From NCBI RefSeq assembly GCF_037975245.1, contig NC_092562.1:3714001-3774000 (forward strand): a stretch of DNA of 60,000 nucleotides, read 5' to 3'. The notes under the pieces are model-generated. The model saw nothing but the letters and a program-made list of their open reading frames with translations. It did no database searches and was not told the DNA's origin. Numbering within the stretch: the first letter of the stretch is position 1; each line of letters starts with the position of its first letter. The position numbers were made by a program, and so were the translations under genes. Below, piece after piece: positions 14,201-26,200 of this stretch. The DNA comes from Apostichopus japonicus. Lineage: Eukaryota > Echinodermata > Holothuroidea > Aspidochirotida > Stichopodidae.

Positions 14201-17200
14201 CCATTACATTATCTTAATAAATTGTTGTTACTATGGTTACAGTTAAAGTTGATGCATCGCACTGCTACCCAATTAGTTTAGTTTAGAGACCCAAGGATCA
14301 ATGGAGCCTTACATTAGCTTATTTGAGATCCTATCCGTGTTAGATCGTGGATGAACACCGGCTTATTTCAAGCCTTCTCTTTTCGATAAGTGTTCAGAAG
14401 ATAACAAGGCAGGGATGTGAATTCGCTCCCATTCCTGCTCTGGGACCCGCCATATAACGTTCCCATCCAACGGACGAGAGTGTATACCCCAGCTTCTGAC
14501 CACTTTCTCAAATACTGAGGCAAAGGCACCCCATTTGACATCACTGCTTTTGTCATAGTCAAAGGATTCTCGCCTTCTGAAAGTCATCAAATATTTATGT
14601 TCAATTTTAGGTTTAGTGAAATTAAGGAAGATCTTCGTACATTGAAAGCTTTTTGTTGCTATGGTTACAGTTCCAGATGATGTGACCCTACTTTGTCATA
14701 GCTAAAGGATGCCTGTTGTCTACGGCTATCAATAGCCAGGCAAATACAATTTGAGCTCGGGTGAAAGTAGGAAAGGTCTAATAACATCGAGTGTTGGACC
14801 TATTCTTTTCGGTTGGCTTGGTAATAAAGTTTGGTTGTGTTAAGCAAGCTTATACCTAACATCTGACTGTTGCCATGCAGGCATCACCTATACACCTTAC
14901 AATCCTATTACAATACAGTCAGTGCAAGTAATGTGATAGGATTTATGTTGAATCTGTCCTAGTGTTAAATTGTACCAGTGAGTAAAGCATATTGGCATTC
15001 AATATAATACTGGTATGGTATATCTGAATTTTAGCTAAATGCAATAAACCAACTAAATTTTCCACTAATCAACTTATCAATTCAGTTTGTAGAATTGTTT
15101 AGTATAGTTAAGGTAAGAATATATCAACTGTAAATGATCAAAACAAGCATGTGGTGACATAAGTTAACCTGTAATAACCTTTGACCTTTATTTCATTTCA
15201 GCCATGTCACGTTGTCTATACAGAGTACAGACCTGTTCCTCTACAACATTACATCTTCCCGGCTGGAGGAGACGGGCTCCATCTTGTTGTAGATGAGAAG
15301 GTATGTATGTATGTCTATCAGCCTGTCTGTCTGTTGGTCCTTAATATCATTAGATTTCTATTGATATTTCATAAAAATACAGCTATAGTTTCCTCATTAT
15401 TTAGTTCAGTGAATCTTTAACTTTTCAAGTAAAAGTTCCTTGAGTCCTTCAAGGAAGATTGAGGAGTCTAAGTTTTAATATGTCGTCAAACCTATCAATA
15501 TGAAAACGTTATCTATAAATATTGCACTTTCTTTTAAGTAGGGTGCATGATCTGACCAGAACTGTACCCACTGACTTTCTTTCTCAGAACCTCTGGCCAA
15601 AAGTGTATTCGTGTACGAACCATTCGTAAAATCACATTTCTAAAGCACCGATGTATTTTTCGCTCTCTCTTTTTACAGAGTGATTTCCGCCAGGATAATT
15701 TCAATGCTGCGATGCAGGTGTTGAGAGAGGTCGGTGACGCATCCAAGGGGGATCAGATTGGTCGTAAGGGTGGCACTAAAGGTAATGGAAAGCCTATTTA
15801 CAGGTCATCATCACTTTAAAGAAAGTGGTAAAAGAAAATGTGTTAATGTTTTTAAATTTGATGCAATTTCAACATCCATTTTGAGATTTTGTGCTCAAGT
15901 TTATTTGATCAATGTTAGACCGCACTTTGTTTTTAAGCCCACAACCCAGGATCTTGCATGAGGTCTAAGCCAACACCCACCATACCTCCCCCCCGCCCCC
16001 CGCACTCCGGTCCCCGAAGAATCACTGCTAAGAATGCATGAATTTAAGCTAGCTTGGAATGTGTAATGTTACAAAAAGTAAACCAATGAGCTGTGTTGGT
16101 AAAATCCAGAAACTGTACATTGACCCCACTTTAGGGTTATGCACCACAGTTTGCAGACCATAAAATCAAATCACATCTGAAGCTATTTGCTAATTGCAAC
16201 AAACAACTCCCTCAAGTAATAAGACTAAAACAGCAGCCACTTGTAATCTTCAGTGAACAAAGAATCAAACCTGGTTAAAGATTTCCTCTTCTTTTCGTCT
16301 TTTGTGACCACTCAATACCCAACATTATTTGCTATCATCCTTGTGTAATTTCATATAAAAATAAACCAGTAATTTAATTTCTTTTTGTTGTGGTATCTTT
16401 AAGTTATTATGAGCCACTCTTGAGTGCTCCAATGAACTTTAAATTGCGTTTCTTGTCGTCCCTTATTAATTTTATATGTACATAGCAGTAGAAACTGCTG
16501 ACAGTGTTCGCCATAAACTCATGTAGCAAATTCTCTTTACCCTGCAATGGTCAGCTTATGGGACTTTTGTCCATGCACAGAGAAGTCTCTGTTCATGTCA
16601 ACTATTTATCGATGCTGTAGTAAAAGGTATTCCTTGCCACAAAAGCAAGTTTGTCTGCATTCATAATCAGGAGTTTTTGGAACAATGAAGAAGTGGTTAT
16701 TTATTATAAACCGACTTATTGAGGGTCAGGTGGAAACGATTGAGGTATCAAAACTTCAAGGCCAGATGACTCTTTTTCAAATCCATTGACTTTTAGTTCT
16801 ATTTGGTATCTCTCTTATAAATAATATATAGATATATATTTACTATAAAATCTTTATACAAAGAAAGATCATAAACGTGGTTTTTTCTTTTTCTTAGGAC
16901 CTTCAAGCATTTTCAAGATCGTTACCAAGATCATGGAGCGGAACTTTCAACCGGTCATCATCTTCAGTTTCTCGAAGAAAGAGTGCGAGGGCTCTGCTCT
17001 CCAGATGTCGAAGCTGGACTTCAATACGGCAGAGGAGAAGAAACTGGTGGAAGAAGTCTTTGTGAATGCCATCGATTGCCTGTCAGAGGAAGACAAGAAG
17101 TTACCCCAGGTATTGAAATAGTTGTTTCACATAAAATCGGAATGGTGGTTGGGGGGGGGGAGGGGAGAGGGGGATGACAGTTTCTCAAAACTGTCTTTGG

Positions 17201-20200
17201 GTTCCAAGCAATAACTGATTTGTTCCAAATAACCAGGTGCTGTTCCAAGGGGTGTAAGGTGTACCACTCGCCCCCCCCCCCCACCTTTCCTACCCAATAT
17301 GAAAACTTTAAAAGTAGTCATTAATACAACCTATAGTGTAGACCTGATTATAAACCGGATTTATTGCCTTAATATGCCTCGGAATCCACCATTTCGCATC
17401 GAAATACATCCTCGAAATGAAGTTGATAATTGAATAAACTAAGCATAAGGTGAAGGGCATTATTTTATTATCACAAATTAAATATGTTTAGGGTGGTGTG
17501 GTAAATTCAAAAGAAAGGGTGAAAGGCAAAATGATACCCACTATTTATGCAATGGCTTTTCATATTGGTATAGAGATGAGATTGAAATCAAAATAATCGG
17601 GCAACTTGCAAGTGAGATACATGAATGAAGGAATACATACTGTAGTTAACTTGTATATGGACCACTGTATATAACTTTTCAGCACAGCAGCATTAAATAC
17701 TCCAAAATATCCATGACAGTAGCATTAAATGAAATGACTGTCTTAAATTGAAAAGATTCCAAATTTGAGTTACATTTCATTTGGAAGCCACCGGACGTGT
17801 AAGTTTTAAGCCTTAAGCAGTTTCGGGTTTCTCCCACATTTGTGGTCATTTGTGGTAAAAATAACTGCTGATAGTTATTAATTATTGTTAATTATTATTA
17901 AATACCCCAGCAGTGACATTAAATAACCCAAGCATTACCATTCATCTTTCTTTCTTCACGATTTCTTTGCTATCAAGGTGGAGAATGTGGTCCCGCTCCT
18001 TAAACGAGGCATCGGTATCCACCATTCCGGCCTGCTGCCCATCCTCAAAGAAGTCATAGAGATCCTGTTTTCGGAGGGTCTCATCAAGGCCCTCTTCGCT
18101 ACTGAGACCTTCGCCATGGGCCTGAACATGCCTGCCAGGACAGTAGTCTTCACAGCTGCCAGAAAGTTTGATGGCAAGGAGTTCCGATGGGTGAGTGCGA
18201 ATCCTCCCTGTTCAATGTCGGGGGGGGGGAGGGGCGGCTTATCCATGGATAGTGATGGGATTAGTTAGTCTGGTGCTACCCCTATCTTTGTCTCTAATCT
18301 AATTCAAAATTTTGATTTGATGTTCTTTGCCCTGCACCTTAAAAAGTTTTTTAATTGTTCGTATAAGAAGCAAGCAAGTTGATGCTAACAGTTTGGTAGC
18401 TTCTGACGACATATTTTAACTCCCTTGCTTAAGCTGAACATACTGGATTGTTTTTCTTGCCAAGAAAAATGCTGTACAACAGAAACGAGTATGAAATGTT
18501 TTGATATCCTGCAGTCACTCACTGGTTGATAGCATTTCTTTGCTCTAATGTATTATTATGTATTATTTATATATTATTAATGTATTATTTATTATTTTAA
18601 AACTCACCACATCACTCACTATTTGAGTGATTTCTAGATCCCTGTCTCTCTTTGTATCCCTCCCCTGCCACAGTCTTGAGTCACGTAGACTTCAAGCTGG
18701 GGGTGTAATTCACTGTGCGGTCACTCTTCGGTCAGCATCTTATGATATCTTATCTCTTGTAGCTGACCTCCTTGTATCCCTCCCCTGCTGCAGTCTTGAG
18801 TCACGTAGACTTCAAGCTGGGGGTGTAATTCACCATTCGGTCACCCTTCGGTCAGCATCTTATTATATCTTATCTTTCCTCCGTAGCTGACCTCCGGTGA
18901 ATACATTCAGATGAGTGGCAGAGCTGGTAGGAGGGGCTTAGATGACAGGGGCGTGGTCATCCTCATGATAGACGAAAAGATGAGCCCGGCCGTAGCTAAG
19001 AATGTCATCCAGGTAAGCGTATATTTATTTGCATTTCCAGATGTTACGATGATGTTTATTATCATCATGTCACTCTCTCGTTGTCTAAAAGTTTTTTAAT
19101 GATTTTGTCGAACATTAAGCCCAGCCTGACACAGAGAAAGGGAGGGTCAGAGCTCACAGCCCCAGGGTCTAAAAAAAATTCATCGTAAGTAATTCTCTGA
19201 CCCCTTCTTACAAGTGCATTTTACAATTGTTGTTGTTTTCAGGGTAAAGCTGACCCCCTGAACAGTGCCTTTCACTTGACGTACAACATGGTTCTCAACC
19301 TACTGCGGGTTGAGGGAATCAACCCAGAGTACATGCTGGAGAGGTCCTTCTATCAGTTCCAACATTTTACATCCATTCCAGAACTCTACAAAAGTAAGTT
19401 CCAATCCCAACATTCAGGATCGCTTTCGTCAAATTGCGACGCTTCACCTATCGGAACTCTATAAATGAAATTTTCTGATAGTTTGCTTTGTTACATCTTG
19501 TTTGGTTTTGGTTTCTCTATGGTACTTTGAGTGTGAAAGTAATGCCATTATATAGCAGGGGAGACAATAAGTAAACATCAGGGGGTGGTGGCTCACCCCC
19601 CTCCCCCTCCCCCTCACTGGCAGACAGAAATTCAGTAAATAAATATATAACAATATATGCAGTAAAAACTACACAGTTAAAAAAAATTGTTACAAAAGTT
19701 TGTTGCAGAACTCTACAAAAGTAAGTTCCTATCCCCTTTAAAGTAGTATGCACAGCTTCACCTTTCGGAACCCTAAAATTGGGAGTTTTCTGCTGCTCGT
19801 TTAGGACTCGACTCGGCATGTAAGCCATTCTCCATCCACTCTAGACCCATACAAAGGTTAAAAAAGTTGCCATCGACCGATTCAGGATTTCTGTAAGTTT
19901 GTCATGTGACCGATGTTTCACCATCTAGGACTCTAGGAGTAAGTTCCTATTGCTAGTTCAGAACTTTGTTCATCAGTTCAGAGTCACTACTCAGTCTGTC
20001 ATCTTTGTATTTAATTTATGTTGAGACTCTTGTTTTTCTTCTCCCAACAGAGTTGAAAGAGCTAGAGAGTAAATACAATGCTCTGACGATCCCACAAGAG
20101 GATAGCATCGAAGCCTACTACAAGATCAGACAGCAGCTGGACAAACTAGCCAAAGAACTTCAAGCAATCTTCATCAAGCCCAGATACTGTCTGCCATTCA

Positions 20201-23200
20201 TGCAGCCTGGAAGACTAGTCAAGGTATATTCTCCTCTCATCACTCACCTCTGGTAGACTTTGCTAGAAGAGCTCCCTCCACCCCCCCCCACTCCCCCACC
20301 GCCACACCTGTAAGGTGGCTCTCCTAATAGCTCTCCGTGGTAGGCTTTTCTAAACTGCTTCCCACTTATACACCTCTGGTAGTCTTCCATGGTATGCTCA
20401 GCTAATGACTTCCAAGGAGACTCCAGTGTCAGCTTGACACCATGGTATAGACACCCTAGCAGGGAACCAGGTTTTTTCCAAACTTCATGGTCTTCTCTGG
20501 ATTGCATGAGCAAGAAAACCAATAGGGCAAAAAGTAAACAACCATACAAAAACTAAGAGAAATATACAAAGAAAAAAAAAAAAGCTGTGAGGTTTTTAAA
20601 TAGAAAATAAAACTAGAAACAGCAGTAGATTCCTATCTTCATTTTATTGTCAAGTACCCTTGTTTACCAGGAGTGCTCAGTTGCCTTCTGTTGAAAACAA
20701 TGGTGGGGGATTTCTGGTACTGGTAAACATGGAAAGTTATCTCAAACCTGTTCCTACTGGAATGCTGCTCTATAAATGGAAGTTTCTGGTAGTTCGCTTT
20801 GTTACATCATGTTCGTTTTGGTTCATTCCTTGTACTTTGTGTGTGAAAGTAATGCCAGTGTTTAGCAGGGGAGACACTAAGTATACATCAGGGTTTGGTG
20901 GCTCATGCCCCTCCCCCACTGGCAGACATAATATTAACAAAAATCCTAGCCTAACAAGATTTATCAAACCTTAACCCCTCTCCTTCTCCCAGTACAAAGA
21001 AAGGTGGTTGGGCCCCTGATGTATAGCTTAAAAGATCAAAATTGCAGATAAATTTAAAAGCCCAAAGAAATGTATCAAGATCTCTAGAGATATTTTTACG
21101 AAAAGTATCGATGAATGCTGCTTTCATTCTCAATGTAACTGTCAACTAGTTAAAATGTTTCGTTCATACTTTTGTAGGTTATACTCAACATCATTGTTAA
21201 GTAGTTAAAATGTTTCGGTCATGCTTTTGTAGGTTATACTCAACATCATTGTCAAGTAGTTAAATGTTTCGTTCATACTTTTGTAGGGTATACTCAACAT
21301 CACTGTCAAGTAGTTAAATGTTTCGTTCATACTTTTGTAGGGTATACTCAACATCATTGTCAAGTAGTTAACTGTTTCATTCATACTTTTGTAGGTGATA
21401 CTCAACATCATTGTCAAGTAGTTAACTGTTTCGTTCATACTTTTGTAGGTTATACTCAACATCATTGTCAAGTAGTTAAATTTTTCGTTCATACTTTTGT
21501 AGGTTATACTCAACATCATTGTTAAGTAGTTAAAATGTTTCGGTCATGCTTTTGTAGGTTATACTCAACATCATTGTCAAGTAGTTAAATGTTTCGTTCA
21601 TACTTTTGAAGGGTATACTCAACATCACTGTCAAGTAGTTAAATGTTTCGTTCATACTTTTGTAGGTGATACTCAACATCATTGTCAAGTAGTTAACTGT
21701 TTCGTTAATACTTTTGTAGGTTATACTCAACATCATTGTCAAGTAGTTAACTGTTTCGTTCATACTTTTGTAGGTTATACTCAACATCATTGTAAAGTAG
21801 TTAAATGTTTCGTTCATACTTTTGTAGGTTATACTCAACATCGTTGTTAAGTAGTTAAATGTTTCGTTAATACTTTTGTAGGTTATACTCAACATCATTG
21901 TTAAGTAGTTAAATGTTTCTTTCATACTTTTGTAGGTTATACTCAACATCATTGTCAAGTAGTTGAATGTTTCATTCATACTTTTGTAGGTTATACTCAA
22001 CATCATTGTCAAGTAGTTAAATGTTTCTTTCATACTTTGTAGGTTATACTCAACATCATTGTATGTTTCCTTCATACTTTTGTAGGTTATACTCAGCATC
22101 ATTGTTAAGTAGTTAAATGTTTCGCTCATACTTTTGTTAGGTGAAGAATGGCGAAGACGACTTTGGATGGGGGGTGGTCGTGAACTTCAAGAAGAAGGCA
22201 GACCAGACGGTGGAGGGACCCCGAGATGACCCCATCTACATCGCTGATGTCCTGCTGTATTGTTCCAAGGAGACCATCAGGAATGCGGTCTCGGACGCTG
22301 CTAAACCACCTCTCAAGGGAGAGGAGGGAGAAGTGACCGTGAGTAGTAAGACCGGCGAGTTAAGCCTGCTCTTCATTGGCATGAGCAATGACGCAGCAGG
22401 TAACATCGAATATCTAGTAGACACTCTCTCGCATCTATGCAAAGACCCTGTGACATCTTGACGGGAGTGGTGGGGGGGCGTTTTGAAATGGATCCACACC
22501 AATCTTATCGTTTAAGTATTAAAGGTGACCAGATGATCCTGATTTTAGAGGATTTCACGAATCGTCCCGGATTACAGATTGTCTCCCAATTTCCTGGCAC
22601 GCTCAGGTGGTCCATACACAAAACATGCATCACACATGTGCTTGTTGTCACACACATGTGTGTTGTGACACATGTGTGTGTTGTGACACATGTGTGTGAA
22701 TATGATATTTTTAGAATGCTTGTGCATACTCACTTGTGCAAATGGTAACCTACATTTGCATATGGTACCACATATGGGCATACGGTATGGCACACATGCT
22801 TACGGGAGAACTCGTGTGCATATTGTAACACACATGTGCATATTGTAGCACACATGTGCACGTTATGACTAGTGTGCATATCATACCACATACATGCTAT
22901 TGTAGCACATTATGTGGACAGCAGCACAGACGTCGGTGTATCCTCATATCACGTTTCTCGTTGTCAAACACACAAACCTAACAATTAAATAATTTACTCT
23001 GATATTTCAGGTGGTACCAATTCTTCTGAAGCTGATAACTCACATCAGCAGCGTCCGAGTCTATCTGCCAAAAGATCTGAGACCTCTGGATAACCGGAAA
23101 GTCGTACATAAATCACTTCAGGTGGGTAGAAATTTCCAAATTTGAGCAAGTTTTTATAGATAGTGGAATAGCTGAATTCAGTAATGGGTTTTATCCCTCA

Positions 23201-26200
23201 AAATAAGGCAAGTGTGATTTCAAATTAAAATGCTTTCCGAATTTAATGCCCGATGTGTTGTTTCTGGTTAGTTTAGATTCTGGTTAGTTAGTTTCTGGTT
23301 AGTCTGGTCAGTTTGTTTCTTAGCCTTGTTTATTTGTGCATTGCTCACTTCAACTCTTCTTTGTGACATTTGACAATATCCCTTGTTATTTATCTATCAC
23401 TGACCAGTTTCCCATTTAACCTATTTGCTATTCTGTGAGATGGCAAGCTGGTAAATGCTGTCTTCCAGGCCAGCGTTGCCTTACCCTTCTGTCATGTTGT
23501 TTACTGTTTGATGTGGCATACTAAACATACATCACTATTAACCAGTGTCATACCCGCCATCAGTCACTGGAATATTATTGAACAGGCTTACATGTTATAA
23601 GTTAGGAAGAATCTGAAGAAAACCAAAACCAAAATAGTTTTGTAAGTTATTGATGTTCCAGGCAGCATCCATCGTATCTGATTGATTGATTATGCGGCAA
23701 AATAAGTGTAAGTTTATTGACATTCCAGACAGACAGTGTCCATTGTATCTAATCAATAGATTATGCAATGATTAATGACTAGAGTACTATCAGTAGTGTC
23801 CTGCCTTTTACATGTTGATATTGCTGTTGTTATGTTGTTGCATAGTAACATTGTTGCTGTTGCATGTGGTGTTGTTGCCTAGTAACATTATTGCTGTTGC
23901 ATGTAATGTTGATGCCTAGTAACACTGTTGCTGTTACATGTGATGTTGTTGCCTAGTAACACTGTTGCTGTTGCATGTGATGTTGTTGCCTAGTAACATT
24001 GTTGCTGTTGCATGTGATGTTGTTGCCTAGTAACATTGTTGCTGTTGCATGTAATGTTGATGCCTAGTAACACTGTTGCTGTTGCATGTGATGTTGTTGC
24101 CTAGTAACATTGTTGCTGTTGCATGTGACGTTGTTGCCTCGTAACATTGTTGCATGTGACGTTGTTGCCTAGTAACATTGTTGCTGTTGCATGTCATGTT
24201 GTTGCCTAGTAACATTATTGTTGTTGCTGTTATTACTGTTGTCCTTGCTGTTGTCATTGCTTTTGCTGTAAAAGGTAATAATCTTGTTCCACTCTTCAGG
24301 AGGTGCAACGAAGGTTTCCTGACGGCCTGCCTCTTCTTGATCCCATTGAGGATATGAAGATCAAGGAAGATAAACTGAAGCAGGTTGTGAAGGTAAGCTA
24401 ACAGCATCAGTAAACCAGATGGACTGGCATCCTGACAAAAGAGCAGGGAGGGGGGAGGGGGGCACAATGAGTGGGAGCACACCCTCAGGGGTCTGGGGTC
24501 GATTAAGGTGCCTTGGCAAATATGGGGTGAAGAACCCTCATTATCCTTTCTAATATACATGAAGAAAAATGAAAACTTCAAGAAAGGGTCCCAGCATCAT
24601 AATCGTCCCTGGGGCCCGACATAGCTCTCATTGCCTTTACGGATTGGGAACAACTTCTTCTCTCGTTGGGATGAGGCTGTATCATTTTGTCTTCTTGTAT
24701 GCCTCCTGTATCTCAGGAAATATGGATGGTAACCATAGGAACATATAATTTAAACTCGAATGCTGAAGGTTTCCCTGTTATAACTTATAAATATAATATG
24801 TAAACAGTGTGCTTGATCTTTTATCAATAGTATAATATCTGTGCTTATTTGGTGGCAAATTTGGGCCTTTTTGCTACCATTTCCACCCTTTTTACAACTT
24901 TTTGCCAGGGATTTCTTCCTCCATGTGTCCACCATGATATTTATAGTGTGTGTTTATGTGGCTGACACTCACTTGTAATCTTGATCAATGTATGCTTACC
25001 TATGCTTTGTATACAGAGAATCTCTGCCTTTGAGGAGAGGATGTTTGACCATCCGTTACACAAATCACCAGAACTAGAGAAACTGTACAATATGTATGAA
25101 GAGAAGGCAAAGGTGAGACATAATATCACACTTCACTCTAATAATAATAATAATATTTGATTTTTATATAGCGCTTTACACCAGCGATAGGTCTCAAAGC
25201 GCTTTACAGACGTTATATTACCCCTGGTCAATGATAACCTGTCCCAGAGACAATCCCTCCAGTCGGCAGCAGTTATATACTGCGCCCAATGACAAGTTAC
25301 CTCACAGGTACCCATTTAACCCCTGGGTGGAGAGAGGCAAGTGAGATAAAGCATCTTGCCCAAGGACACAACGTAATGAACTAGGCAGGAATCGAAAGCA
25401 GCAATCCTTGGGTCACAAGTCCAACGCCTTAGCCTATTGGCTACCACGCTCTCTCTGCTCGTATCTGAGCTGTGAGGGGACAGGGTTTAAGAGAAAGTGT
25501 CACATTATGTTGAATCCTCTGGTTTCACAATTTTCCATCTTCAAGTTTGACAGAAGGGGACAAATATTAAGTTTTCAGGGACAGCGAGAGTGTTGTACCC
25601 AACCCGGGGGCTGCAACACTCGCGAATGTGTGTACCGTGGTGACATGATTGAACATAAACTATCTGAGAGTTTTACAGTCACATCTGTCCGTCTGTTACG
25701 TTGAAATATCCCATCACCTGTAAGGCTCTATGTATAAACTTTTTAAAGTAGTTTTCTTTTGCTATATAGAATTTAGGGGTAACAGGGCTTGGGAAACCTG
25801 TCACAGATAGCAACAAAGTTGTATTGTGCATCACATGTGGCCTGAGGGCTGTACTTTTGCCCACCAGGGTAAAAAGCATCTGTTTGCAAAGTATTGGGTA
25901 CAAGACTCGCAAGTTTTTACGAAAGATGTTTGGTGGGTCGTAAAGCTTGCAGAGATTGGCGACGGAAATTCGTTAAGGGATTTTTTTGTAACATCAAGTC
26001 CAATTTCCAAGTTAGCAAATTCATTCATAGTGAGCCTCAATTCTAAGGGGAGGGGCTCTGGTGGGTGGTGCCACAGTCCTCATGGAAGATCATGGGTCTT
26101 TGAGTTTGAGTACCTGTGGTGTAAAGTATGTTTGAGACTTGCATGGACCTTAACGAAATGTTTCATATTTATCATAACATCTTCATTACAGGTTGCAACG

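Noticed and set aside
21205-22129. Minus-strand open frames of 104 and 199 codons with an 18-residue repeat ([18 protein letters not shown]-like)
   Set aside because: They arise because the 54-bp repeat unit is a multiple of three and lacks stops in that frame. They lie antisense in an intron and have no other coding signal.
24027-24581. 184-codon minus-strand frame
   Set aside because: It mostly translates the intron 16 minisatellite and runs through exon 17 antisense. No known motif.
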